The position numbers and the translations under genes are program-made. Below the pieces are notes generated by a model. It was not told the DNA's origin and ran no database searches. It saw only the letters and a program-made list of their open reading frames with translations. This document shows positions 9,947 to 22,983 of a stretch of DNA of 64,000 nt, in pieces (position 1 is the first letter of the stretch; the number at the start of each line of letters is the position of its first letter). This DNA comes from Prinia subflava (taxonomy: Eukaryota > Chordata > Aves > Passeriformes > Cisticolidae), in the NCBI RefSeq assembly GCF_021018805.1, contig NC_086247.1, positions 146,329,378 to 146,393,377 on the forward strand, read 5' to 3'.

Positions 9947-12900
9947 ACGATTTCACTGACATAACTAAGGTGTTGTTTAATTCTGCAACAGGAACAAAGA
10001 ACAAGAACAAAAACTATTCAACAGAGCAGCCTCTTGCCTTGCCTAGAGCATTGTCCTCTCTTATGTAAAGTCAGTGGTGTCTCAGTGCTTGTGTGTTTTG
10101 AATGTGGCCGTAATTCCTTTGGCCTAAAAGCAGGATGGACTCTGGTACCTTGCACTGCTGTGTATGTCTCAGTAAATGTACTGCCAGGAGTGCTTAGCTG
10201 TCTTCTGCCCAACATCAATCAACTCCTGCTGGAATTAAACCTTTTGTTCTTGCATAGTGAAAAACATGTTCATGGTCAGAGGGCCAGCTGGAACGTAACT
10301 TAATAAAGTCTGAGGGCAACTCCCGCATCATTCACTGCCGCAGTTAAAGTTCCATTCTGGGTAAAGAAATTAAATGTAAATAATTTTATCTCTTCTTTCA
10401 TACCTTAAGGGGCAACATTAATCATCTGTGTAATTTTAGGAGAGTCAGCAGAGTTATGCTAGGCATCATATTGGCTTTTAGTCAAAGGTGCTCTGCAGTG
10501 AGCAGTTGTGACAGTAATGCAATAACTTGGAGCCTCCCTCGGGGGTCCTGCCCTCATACAGCATCTGCAGTTTTCATTTATTACTCTGGTGGTACCAAAT
10601 ACTTCACAGATACATACACCACACCTGTGATCTCTGTTACCCATGGTCAGTCCCTGAGAAGTAAATCTCTCTGTTGACTCTGGTGGACTTGGTGTCTACA
10701 GGTGGCTTACAAATCACAACAGAAAAATATCCATATTTCTGATTTAAAAAAAAAAAGGTTTCAAAATATGAAAATATATTATGCTTCTGGGAGTACAGGG
10801 TATCCTGCAGTTCTGTGAATCATCTAGAATAGCAGGGCCATAGAAAAATAAGAAACTGTGTGTGGGAAGACTAGGTAAATCTAACTTAATATATGAGCTT
10901 TGGCAATCAAAGCTGTCAATGCAAGCTGTCAGGACTCTGCCAGGGAAACAGATGGCACGATGACAGCAAATGGATGGGTCTCTAAAACTCAATTACCATT
11001 TCAGTTCAGACCCTTTTTCTGTATGCCAAGTTGTGGAAGAGGTTTGTTTATCTTGAGCTGTATGCATGGTGACAGATAATTTCCATAGGTGTGAAGCTAT
11101 AGGGAAGGCTGATATAGTGTGAGGCTGAACATGAGTTTTGCTGTTGTGTGGTGTTTTCCAGGTTACCTTTCTGCTGCCTTGCAGGGGGCAGATTTCTGAG
11201 CCTTTATTTACATAAATCCATCCGTAGTCTGGAAATGTTCATTCGAGGTAAAAGGCAAAACATTTTAGGATCCATTTACCAGATTAAGAACAGAAATCAC
11301 TCTCAACTGTTTTCTAAGCCAGAAGTTCTTCCACTTTTTTTCATATACCTGCTTTCATCCCCGTTACATTCCCTTTGACTCCTTGTCAGTGTTTTTCCAT
11401 GCCCACTGGGCAACCCACTTATATTGGCTGGAATACCTTATTTCCAAACCTCTGCTCACCTTAACATTCAGGACTAGTTTTGTTATAGTAACTAGTTGGT
11501 AATAGGTGCAAAAATTAAACCATTTATGCCATCCTCAAGGGAAGTCTTTTCTCTTCTTCCACTCCAACAGCCTGATTTCCTTACAGGCCTTTGGTTGCTG
11601 CCTTCTTCCCTGGAGATCCCTGAACAGCCACATCCCTACCTGCCAGAGGAAGTGCTGGCACAGTTGTACACTTTTCTCAGCTAGGGTACCCACTGAGTGT
11701 CTCAGATTCATATTCACATTATGCTTCCTTCCAGCTCTGGAATATTCCCTCTATTTATTCAGTGTGGCTGGATGTTTCCCTGCCGCAGCCTGCCCAAGTC
11801 ATGCAGGTCAGCAGAATGGGTCTTAATTTAAGTAAGGTAAATTCCCAGTATTTCCAAGCCATACAACATGGCATGTCATTATAGAAAAATTGAAAGCTGT
11901 GGAATTTTGCTTATTTATATTTCATACCTGTGTTGCTGTGTGAGTGAGAGGTTCATACAAATGAGAAACTATTTACAAGTTAGAAAAAGTTAAATGGTCA
12001 GTTGTGACCACACACTTTCTGTCTGCAGCTAAAATGAGTCTGCTCCCATGTCTTTACAGATATCTCCTGCAGGCTGATAAAGGGCTTGCCCCTGGATCAT
12101 GGGCATGAGAACAAACTTTTCCAGCTATTTGAACAAAGACAGCCATTTTAATGGTCCCCAAACATAATTTCTTTTGTAGAATTTGACAGTATCATGTTAG
12201 AAATATCTTGTTTTGGTCCCTTCTATGACAGCAAGTACCTGATCAAGCAGTCTACTTACTACTGCTATAAAATTTGCTGAACCCATGGGATGGAAGTGCT
12301 TGTATAAATGTGTCTGAATATCTCTCTGTTTTTCACAAGGTTTTTTATTAGCAGCATCATTATTTTTAACAACTAATATTCACTGCTATAACAACAAAAT
12401 GTTGCCAGACCTTTCTAAATTGTCTAGCACTGCATTTTATTAAAAAGAGCAGGTTTTTTTCTGGCTGCTGATCTGTGAGTTAAGGTTGGTAGATTGTAGC
12501 TCAGAGGTGGTGGCCCAGTGCTGTGTGAGCTGCAGCATCTCCCTGTGTTTCATGCTTAGCTCCCGCTTTGGAGACATGATCTGTGACACTGGGAACACAC
12601 TCACGCAAGAGATGGTGATAGGAAAACCTATCCAGCAAGAGGGGCTGAGGCCAGCATCTCTGAGTCACCCTGGGGTCCAGATGTGTGCCCACCCCTGCCT
12701 TGTCACACGGTGAAGCCACCAGGCTTGGGGGGAGCTGCTGGCATCTGTCACCAGTGAGTTTCTCCTTTCCATTCAGAGCCATCCCCTCCCTTTCCTCAGC
12801 TGCCTCCAGCTAGATGCAATGGATGATGAAATTCTTGTCCCTGCAGAGGCTGACCTGAGGCAAGAGACCTGCTTGGACTTGGTCAGCTGGTGGCTCCTGT

Positions 12901-15900
12901 AAGCTCATCTTTTGCAGTTAATTTTTCCACTTCTTCTCTGGTTATTTTCTGCTTTCAGATTTTGACAGAAGTTTTTTCCTGATTTTATCAAGATTTTGGT
13001 GTAAATTTAGTAAAAAGTCTTCCATGTTCACACTACTGAATTATTCAAGGTCTGATATGCGCATACTTAATGGGGTGTCTTCATTAAAGTCATCTGCAGA
13101 GAAGGTGGCTTATGCAGTTAAATTCTGAATCTCATTTTGGAAATAAAGAAATCACTGGTTAAAAGGACTTCTCATTTGACCTGATACAACTTCAGAACTT
13201 TCTGGGCAGACTCTCAGTGTCCTTCCTCCTCTCCACATTTCAGCATGTTGATTGTATGCTTCTGTCTCTCTGTTCTCCTCTGTTTTCCTGAGCACTAGAG
13301 TAGTTAATATAGGCAGCTTTTACTACATCCCCACTAGCAACTGACTTGGCTAGGGTTATAAATGCAACTGCATAACCACAACCAAAAATTCAATAGAATA
13401 AAACCCCAAACCCTACTAACATTTTCACATTTTAAAGCCTTCCATCCATCATTCACACATATGACATCTCCTGTCCCTTGCTTTGACTCCTGGCAGTATT
13501 CTCAGTCTTGCAGAGCTGCCCACACAGACATGTGCTTCCTGTCCCTCCAGTTTTGGCATCACTCCAGCCAGTCTGGCTGTGGGTGCTCAGTCCTTCTCCT
13601 GCCACCATCCCTTCTGCAGTACAGCCACGTCTTGATGGGAGGCTGCAAGTGCAGTCCTGGGCTTGACGCGTTGTGAGGAAGTTGCACAAGGACAAATGAT
13701 CTCTCCACAGTGCCTGTTCTTCATTTCAAGGACATTTTCTGTTTTTATGACAGCTGTGACTGTAAGGAACCATAAATCCTGATGTCTTGTCCCAGGTAGT
13801 CCCTCCTGCCCAGTGAGAGGCCTGCCCCATTAAAGATCACATTATAGGCTCAGATTAATGACAAGTGTTACAAAATAGCACCACAGTCATGGAGAACCAC
13901 AGCAGGTTCCTAAGGGTGCATCTTGCAAACAATTACCAATAAACAAGCAGCTGGACTGTTCTGCACAGGTGAGTTTGCTGTTCAGGCTGAGGCTGTGCAA
14001 ACAGAGTTAGCCATCCGTATGCCTAGCATTTATTATAAAAATTTATGGTAGCTGCTTTCTGTGAATGTCAGTGAAAGAGGGGAGGAAATAGATTTTCTGA
14101 AGCAATCTATGGCTCTAGATGAATCTCTCCCATTCATTTCAAGAAGAGTTATTACTCTGAAATGTAATAAGAATTTTGTCTATATTAAACTGAGATGTCT
14201 AAAATGTAGATATCTAAATCCTATGGATTGCTAAGTAAATCTCAGAAAGACATCCCTATCTGAAACAAGCTTTAGTTTTTTAATCTGAATAATAATACTC
14301 CTCTACTATCTTTTATATCCTTTATAATTTCAAGTCAAGAGAGACATGCTTTTGCTCTACAAAAGCAAGACCATTCTCCAAGGTATTTTCAGTAAGCAAT
14401 CAAGGCAGCCCTTTATGAGAAATTACCCTCCACAAATTTAGATAAATAGTAAATTATGACATATATCCTTCTGTTCTTGTTGGCTTAAAATGCAAAGGGG
14501 GTCAGACCCACCTCTCTGCATGTCTCCCTTTCTTTGCACTGAGCCAGAGCAGGGATCTGCACACAGAACCAGAGAGGGTATGTAACCTTCTGATATTTAC
14601 CAAGTGGATTATTTATGACTGCGTGAGTTGGCTCCCTGCACGCAGGAGAATCACGTGGTAGCTGGCCCCTTCTGGGGAGAGCAGATCTTCTCGTGCCCTG
14701 TGTTGGACCTAACTATTTGCATTGATTAGCTCCCACTTTGATGCTGTTATCATTTCATCATTATGAGCACTGTGTGAATCATAAATTAGGAACATGTACT
14801 ATAAAGCACAGGATGTGCAGGGCACTACAGTTTGATGGTGGGCATGTCACGCTTTGGAATGTGGATCCTTTTTTAGCTGGACTTATTTCAGGAACCCATC
14901 CTCATTCATGACTGTTTCATTTCAAGTATGTGCTTTAATCCCGTCCAAATGAGCAGGGTTTGAGGATATGCTTAAAGCCAAGAATGGGATTTTGAAGTAC
15001 CCCTGACTCAGAGGCAAAGCATGGGAAAATTGTCACAAAAGTTTACAGCAAAAATATTAGCCTGTAGAGAAACTATAGGGGAGTCCCCTCCCATTTAGGA
15101 AAAAAGTGTAGAAACGTATCCAGTTCTCTGAATGTAGACAACACTAAGGAAAATACTATACTACACATTTAAAATGAATTAAATCAATTGACAGTTATCC
15201 AGCCACAGAGAAAAATAATGTAATTGTAACTGAGCAGCAAAATGGTTCTGCCTAATAGTTAAACATCAGCGAGCTTCACTGTGTCTAATAAAATGCAGAT
15301 CTCATTATCTGTTTGTTATGTGCATCAAGAGATAACTGTTCAGGTTGAAAAGTATAAAATTTTGATTTAATTCAGTGACATTTTGGATACAAGAGGGTCA
15401 GGTTGGTCTTATAAAAAATAACAGCTCGGGGCATATGGAAAGGAGTGTAATTGCAGATAAGGCTCTAGCAAGATGAGTGGAAAATGTAATAAGAGTTCAA
15501 GGATACATTAAACAAATGCACCCTGGCCCTCACACAGTGATCAGCTACGTGTGCCATAAGGCAAGCAGCAAATGTAATTGACTCCCTGAAGGAAGATCAT
15601 TACAGCTGTGGTGCTTGCTGCCTCACGCCACGATTTCTTCTTCCATTTGCAACACTGAGAATTCAGATGTGGGAAGTCCTGGGATCCTGAGGCTGCTCTA
15701 AATTATGAAGGGAACGGAGCCAGCTCTAAATAAACCCAGAGACCTTTTCAGTGGCTCCTTCAAAGATTAAGCAGGTATCTGTGAGTATCTGCCACAGTGT
15801 CAAAGATTAAAAATGACCAACATTGACATGAATGTGGCAGAAACCTCAGTGATGAAGGAGGAGGATGGTCCTTTGAGGAGGAGGATGACCCTTTAAGCAA

Positions 15901-18866
15901 AGAGAAGTAACAAGTTGGGCTGTAATAGGCCAAAATAAAAAGAAATCACTTCTTTGTAGCCTGGTCTCTTCTTGAAGGGGTTCAATGTGATGGTACTTAA
16001 GTAACAAAGGTCTCATTTCATAATGTTTCCTGCATGGCATACTCAATCTGTAATTAATTGAGGTGGCTCCGAGGTCCTGTTAAGATTGATCAGTTAAGAG
16101 CAGCAGTGGATTCATCTTTGGATGTCTTCAGATTAGTACTCAATATTACCTTAGCTCAGAGAAGGAGTATTTGGGGTGAAATTTAAGGGCAAATGATAAG
16201 AAAAACTGACTGGAAGACCCGCTGGTTTCTTCTGGCCTCAAGGCTGTTATAAGAATGCTGTCAGAACACATTTTTCAAGAATGTCAATGTAAGTTCTTCA
16301 TTTCATTTGAAAATATGTGAGAAATAGAAATCAGGTTTGTTCTGCAGAAAGTGGGAGTTCAATCCAGCAGCAATAACTAGTTGTCTGCATAGTGCAGTCA
16401 CATCCATGTCTAAACACTGAGAGCTTCCCAAAGCTGCAGCCACAAACGTGTGACAAACACATTCAGCTTCTCTGTACCACATCACAGGCAGATAACTCTG
16501 TCTACCCGTGTCTGCATTTAAGAATGTGCAGGCACCTGTTTTTCAGCCACCCTGAAAATGCTGCTCTAAGCTTCAGCATTTGGGAAGGACTTAAAGCAGA
16601 AACGTGCTCCCAGGCTGGAGCTGCTTTTAGGGACAATGGAATCATCAATTCTGCTCCCAGGGCTCCACGAGGAAGGTTAATTTAAGTGGCCTTCAGGCCT
16701 TACACTCGGTAAACTGGAGGAATTGTGAGGATGATGCAGTTGCTGTGAAAACATGTCAGCAATGAAATATTTGTCAGTGGGTTTTAGCATTAAGACCCCA
16801 CGGCTACATCTGAATTTCCCTGGTGGCACAGGTGGGCTTGTGTGGCTGCTGCCCCCATCTCTGCTCCAGAACAGGAACCCTGAGTCACCTCCTGCTCTGA
16901 GCCAGCACTGGTTAACTGAATCAGGAGAACCTGTGGAAAACCAGCCACTTTTAATGAGTGTTCCCAGAAAGATCAGCACAGTCACCCCCGAGACACTGGA
17001 GCTTCTGTGTGAGCGCAGTGATGCATCCTCAGGCAAGTGTCTTCTGTCCATTCCTTTTTCTGCATGAGTAAAGGAAATATTTAGCTATCTCGACATCACA
17101 AAGAAAGAGAGTGATGTGATGTCAATGCGTGTGTCAATGTTTTATCAGCACAAATTTAGGGTTTTCACTCTACTCAAAAGCACAAAGCCATCAATGAATA
17201 CTGGAGATCATCTCAGAGCAGTACCCAGGATCACTCTTCATGCTGTTCTGTAATATGCTCTGCAATGCTGCCAACTTTAGTTGTCTTTTTCTGCATTTAT
17301 GCATCAATAGTGTAAAAAAAATTCAAGTATTAGTGTTGTTTGAATAACATAAAAAGGATTTGGCACAAATAATGCCAAATTTGCTCATTTCTAGAAAAAC
17401 TCATTTTGGTTGCTTCGTGTTTCATTAGCTTTTTTTCAAGCCTGCATGAATGAAAGCCCAGGCTCAAAGGGAAATTTGCATTCTCTATTGTTTTGCTGAT
17501 ACTAATTTACCCCAAAGGAAAGCCTGTAAATGATGTAAATCTTGACAAGCTACAAAGAAGGGCCACAGGGATAATTACCCACCATATTTCACATTTTTTC
17601 TCAAACTCAGAAAATACACAGAAATTGGTAGGTACCTTAGTTGGAACAGAAGCAAGGATTTCTCTTGAGGTGCAAAGAATGGAGTCCATAAATTACAGTA
17701 TCATATTTATTTGTGGCAAATCATTTGTTCTTTCCCAGAGCATTGGGAAGACTTGCATTCCTCTTTCCTGGTGCAATACAATCAGGTCCAAAACTCATTA
17801 AGAAAGTGTTATAACGTTTTATATATGTATATATATAAGTAAGTATGTATGTATATGTAATTTATATAGAGGTGGTTATTGGCAGTGTGATAGAAAGAAT
17901 TTATTTGTAAAGTTGAATGAGCCTTTCACATTCCTTAGCAGGTAACACAAAGGAGCATATCCCCTATTTCACCACGGTGCCTCACTTCTGTCAAAAAATA
18001 TCCTTACATTAAGATGTGCTAATCAGAACATTTCCCCCCTTGCTCCTTTATGCACAGTTAGAGTAAAGGTAGAATTTGCTACTTGGCACTTGCAAAAAAA
18101 AAAAAAATTGCAACTATTACATTGAAAAAGAAAACTGTCAAGCAAATGACAAGGGATTCTCAGTGCCGTTCTGGAATTAGAAGAGAATGGAAAATGAAAC
18201 TACCAGTTCCAAGGGAGCCTTTTAGGATTCAGTGTTGCTGTACATATAATAAGAAAGTTTTTAATTATAAATCATATTTGCCATTGCAAGCAGTCCCAGT
18301 GAAGGAAAGAGGAAAAATGCATAGACAGCTCAAGCCAAAACAGAGCCCTCTGTGTACCTGTTTTGCACATTTTAATTCAGATTAAAAAGCAGATCTTATC
18401 CAACATTAAGAAATGGGAATGGAGATAACGCAGGCAGCATGCCTTTTGGGATTTTCAACAACTTTCCAGGCACACTGAAACTAACACCAGCTTCTGTAAA
18501 ACACTGAGTACTTTGTGAATATATATTTTGTTGGAAAAGTAACATCTAGAGAGCCAGCTGCTACCAAACAAGTATGTATTATTAACAAAGGACTCAGAAA
18601 GCCTTCTGCTCACTGGAGTAAAACAAATATACAATTTAATCTAAGCTCTGAATTTAATTAACTACAAGATAAAAAAATAAAGCTGTTGTTTTTTCACAAG
18701 CAATTATGCCTAAATATGACATTGTAGGTGCATATGAATTTTTGATATAATCATTTGTGCACACAAATAAGGCATTTATGTAAGCAAAGACTAATTGTCT
18801 GCACAAACCTTGTCAGCTTGGTGGGCTTTCACCTCGTGCAAGCAACAAAATACAAAATTTAGATCG
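9947..18866. other. Long intergenic stretch, no gene seen
   Basis: About 9 kb between the two LTRs. Open frames are short, lack family resemblance and often coexist on both strands. Several blocks (about 10320-10460, 13810-14080, 14640-14850, 15180-15700) are free of recognisable repeats and rich in TAAT/ATTA and ATTTGCAT-like motifs, which would fit conserved non-coding elements; this is impression, not measurement. TA-rich simple sequence lies at about 17818-17870. Confidence 0.4.
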
Positions 18867-18870
18867 CAGT

Positions 18871-19392
18871 TGTCACAATAGGACACGAAATGAGTGACAC
18901 GAACTGTGTCCAGTTCCAGGACAAAAGAAGAATGTTTATTTTCTGACTCAATATATATATAAGTATTTTCACCAAGACCATGGACTGGAGGATGAGGTTA
19001 CCACCTCTCCAACTCCATTGGTCAAACCAGAAGTTCATCAAATTGTTCCCTCCTCAAGAGAAGAATGAAAAACATACTTGTATTAATATATATAATATAT
19101 ATAATATATATGATACATAATACATAATATTTTATCTATAATATATATTAAATAATACATAATAAATAATATATAATAATAAAAATAAAAATAAAATATA
19201 ATAAATTAATATATATTATATATTATATATTATATATTATATATTATATGTCATATGTTATACATGTTATATATTATAACACATATATTATATATTATAA
19301 CACATATATATTTTATATATATTATAACACTCATGTGAGAAATAATTCAGAAACAATGAAAACATCAGAAAGCTGAAAAAATCAGGGCGACA
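18871..19392 (-). mobile_element. Probable second-family solo LTR with internal AT expansion
   Basis: Begins TGTCACAATAGG and ends ATCAGGGCGACA, so the termini are imperfect inverted repeats (TGTCAC / TGTCGC). It is flanked by the 4-bp direct repeat CAGT at 18867-18870 and 19393-19396. On the minus strand an ordered set of LTR signals can be read: CCAATGG (about 19012-19018), a TATATATA stretch (about 18951-18960) and AATAAA (about 18936). Roughly half of the length is a TA microsatellite. A 4-bp duplication is typical of class I (gammaretrovirus-like) elements. Boundaries and class are inferred. Confidence 0.5.
19080..19330. repeat. AT-rich microsatellite (TATATAATA-type)
   Basis: About 250 bp of almost pure A and T with ATATAATATATA, AATAAAAATAAAAATAAA and TATATATTATAT phases, lying inside the probable LTR at 18871-19392. 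Prone to length variation and assembly error. Confidence 0.9.
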
Positions 19393-19396
19393 CAGT

Positions 19397-22300
19397 TCTT
19401 CTGGAAACATGCTCATGAAGTTCTGTGTACAGAGCTCTCGTAGTTCAGAGATCAGAGGAGTGTTTCCAGCACAGGTAATGCACTGCTCACATCTCTGTGG
19501 ACTCTGGTGATGACACACACGTGTACATGGCCACTGTCACATCAGCTCAGAGCTTTTCATCAACAGGGACAGCACCCATGGCCTCACCCTGCTCTCCCCC
19601 TGGGGACACTTTGGGGACCCTGTGTGGTGCCTTGGTTGGGTTCCACTTGCCTCTCTGCCCCGTGCTGCTCTGGCTTGTGAGGACAGACTTTTGATGGTCC
19701 TGGGAGGGGCTGGGAGCAGCTTGCAGAGCATTGCTTGGGCTCCCCCTCCTTCCATTGTCACTCAGCTCGTGCAGACAAACTTTAGCTCATACCCTGACAA
19801 ATCCATATCGAGGAAAAATACAGCCAAGCACTTTACAGCTGAGCAGTGAGACCAGGCCACTCATTTGACTTAGTTTTGTGTGCTGACCTGTGAGCAGAAG
19901 GCAGAATTTATTTCTGGCAAATTCAGGGGGTATTTTTCTTGTTCAATAACATATTTTCCTTGTTCAAAAAGGTGCCTTTTCCATCTAGTTTTCTGCTCTT
20001 ATGGTCTGGAAACAAGATCATAGACATGATGTGAAACTGGAACTATTCAATTTTGTTAGAAATAGTCTAATTACTAGAATTCAAATAATTTCTGGACAGG
20101 TGACTCATGAAATACATAAAGAAGTAAAAAAAAAGTTCATTAATTTAATTCCACTGCTTATTTAGAAGCTACTTAAAGAGAAAAAATTTTGAGTCATGGG
20201 AGTAGCCTTTTCTTCTGGGAGTGGTCATTTTGAAGACAAAAATATTCTGAATAAAGAAAGTAATTTCTGTGTGAGAAGATTAGTAGCACTGCTGATAACA
20301 CAACACCCTCTCTGTGCAATCCACTACTGAGAGCTACAAAATTTCTTATTGGGGCCATTAGAACTCACAGGTGTTTGAACTGCCACCAGGCAGGTTTTCT
20401 GCAGAGTTGTTGCTGTGAATGTTTCATGGCACATAACAGAAACACCCCTGCTTTGGCTGTGCTGCACAGCTGGGCACTGCCTGGCATCCTGATCTGGGTA
20501 AGATTTTCCAAGTGCTGCTGCTTTCACCAAGCACAGCTCTGGGGCTCTGTCCAGGAGCTGCTTCCAGGGCTTATTCATCTGGGGGAGTGAGGGTGGGAGG
20601 GTTTCATCCTTCCCATTTCCATCAAAAGCTCTGTGGTTAAAGAGCATCGAGAGGGTTTAGGCATCCAGTGCCTCAGCAAAGTTACTTTTACTGCATTCAG
20701 GAAGAGGAGTACAGACCCAAAAGCCCATCCCAGGTCAGGGCAAAAACAACTTTCTCTTCGCTACCCAGGACCAAATTTGTAAAACTGTTTTCTTCTGGTA
20801 AACTTAAAATGGTTAATTCTTAACCTTCCTTTTTTTTTCACATTTCATTACACTTCCATACTGTGGATGGAACAACACTTTATTCTTGGATTTTTATCAC
20901 AATTAGTTAAAAACAATGATTTAACCTTACGGATAATTACAATTACCCTTATGAATGGGTATTTTTTATTTGTGGAAAATTGATTTTTGCAGTGAAATTC
21001 AATGATTTGACACAGTAAGCTGGCATTCTGTTTCTAGAGGATTTTAAAATTGTTGTGATTTAAAATAGCAAATTCATCTCATATTCTTCTGATTTGACTA
21101 GCTGAACAAATGGGAGATCCAAGACTGTCCCACCCAACGCTGCAATAGCTGCAACTCCAGCTGAAAGGTTGGGAAGGGGCGATTTTATGAAAAATGTGTG
21201 CAGGTTGTTTGCATTATTTTTTTTGCCAGTATTAGCCTAATGCCTGTTTTGAAATATTTCTAATCGTAGAGTTGTACAAAGAACCAAAAATTCAAAAAGA
21301 ATTTTGGAAATTCTTGGAGACTCTGGAAAATTCAAAGGATAGGAAGGCTGGAGGAACTCATTAGAGTAAACGAGAAAATAGGCAGAGAAGGGAAATCAAG
21401 AGGACAAACCCTTGGAGGACAAAACTTTGGTTTTCTTTGTGTGGAATGGGAATATGTGATAGTGTGAGGACTTAGATATAAGGAAAGTGCTTCTGTGGGA
21501 AAGGACAATTTAGGGAAAGATGATTCTAAGTAATGAATGACATCAGGAAGAGGAAAGAACCCAGAGAAGAATGTGGAATAGAAACCTGAGAAATAGCTAT
21601 ATTTATCAAAGAAAAGAAGTGAAAATTACCAGTGCTGGAAGATGCAGATGATTACAGAAGCAATGAAATCCAACAGGAAAAGAAGCTCAGGAAGCACTGG
21701 TGTTAATGAAATCTGGTTGATCAAGAGGAGTATGAAAATTATTTCACTGCAGGTGAAGAAAGATTTTGGTCAAAGTAGTTCAGTTTAGTGTGAAATAGTC
21801 AAAATGGATCAAAGATGGAGTTGGAAAGAGTGGAATTATGGAACTAAGAAAGCAAAGGCTGGACATGGCAGCCTGGAGAGTGGCTATAAAGGAAAGCAGA
21901 GCTCAGAGAAGTCCTTTCAAAGACAGGAAACACACGGCACAGAAGAAAATTACCCTAAACAAGGATTATTAGAAAAGATAGAAAGTGAGATGAGAATATG
22001 AATTGTTGAAAGAAAGGGATAAAATGATTTAAAAGCAGATGGTTATTTTTATCTTTTTTCCTGCCCCACAACAAAAAAGTGTACCATATAAAAGTTAAGG
22101 CTGTTTTAGTTTGATTTTCACTTTAAAAAGTCAATTTCCTCGGGAGGAGGGTGGGAAAACCAGTAAAACCTTCAACCAAATGTTCTTTCTGGAGTGGAAA
22201 AAGGACAAGTGATAAGTTGTGTATTTCTTACATAGCTGGAGTAGAAAGAGGACGATGTCATGTGGAGATCCAGGAGACCTGGGTGAAGCCTTTACCCACT

Positions 22301-22700
22301 AAAATTTTATCCAGTAGAATAAATGGCTTCTAAATTGATTTATAGTTTCTACCATAGTTTCAAGAATAACATAGGTAAAAACCACAGCGTTTCCTCCTAG
22401 GAAAGTGAGACAGGCCTTGCAGGAAGGAGGGAAACAGTAGGTGCTCTTTATTTTTATTTGGTAAGTCTTGCAATGCCATCTCTTAACATTGCTTCAAGTA
22501 TGGGAGGGAAACATTGTCCACATCAAAGTATTATGAGGGGATCCAAAACTCCTTTGGAAAGCAGAGTGCTTATTATATAGATACAATTATAATATCTAAT
22601 ATTTGTAGTTTAAACATCCCTGTCAATGCAGCAATGTTTAAAATATGGAACAAGAAGGCGGCTCTGAAAGCGCTCGTTTCTTTCTGTTGGCTATAACTTA
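19397..22700. other. Intergenic DNA, no gene seen
   Basis: No recognisable gene. About 21270-22020 is strikingly purine-rich on the plus strand (many GGAA, GAGGA, AGAAA words), a strand asymmetry that stands out from the flanks. Confidence 0.4.
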
Positions 22701-22710
22701 TATAAAGTGA

Positions 22711-22983
22711 TTACTTCTGTTTTGTGTTATCTAAAATAGTTGGGTAAGTTACATCCCCCTCTAGGTGTGAACGGTTCACTATCAATGTAGATGCATACTT
22801 TGTAGTTGCTGAGGGAAAATGCCCTATTTCGGCGGGACTCCATGACTTTACAGGTATTTTCACATCTTCACGGTTGGATGCTATGATTTCGGGAGTACTC
22901 GGTGTGTTCACTGACGAGCCGGGTGCGGCAATACACACCACAACTCTTGGCTGGCGCTGGCGGCTGAACCTGCCCGCCGCCAT
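22711..22983 (-). CDS. Putative divergent 90-codon open frame upstream of PAXIP1
   Basis: A 90-codon frame starts ATGGCGGCGGGC at 22983, within the PAXIP1 CpG island but pointing away from PAXIP1, and runs into ordinary-composition DNA to a stop at 22711. I recognise no family; the product would be soluble, with no signal peptide or membrane segment. The start coincides with a GCCGCCAT word (YY1-like), so the ATG may simply be a promoter motif. CpG-island promoters are often bidirectional, and mammals have a non-coding transcript divergent from PAXIP1, so a lncRNA first exon is as likely as a protein. Confidence 0.2.
   Translation of the reverse strand: MAAGRFSRQRQPRVVVCIAAPGSSVNTPSTPEIIASNREDVKIPVKSWSPAEIGHFPSATTKYASTLIVNRSHLEGDVTYPTILDNTKQK

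Noticed and set aside
16677..17067. Overlapping 124-codon (minus) and 104-codon (plus) frames
   Set aside because: Both strands open at once, no family resemblance, no splice partners; I treat them as chance.
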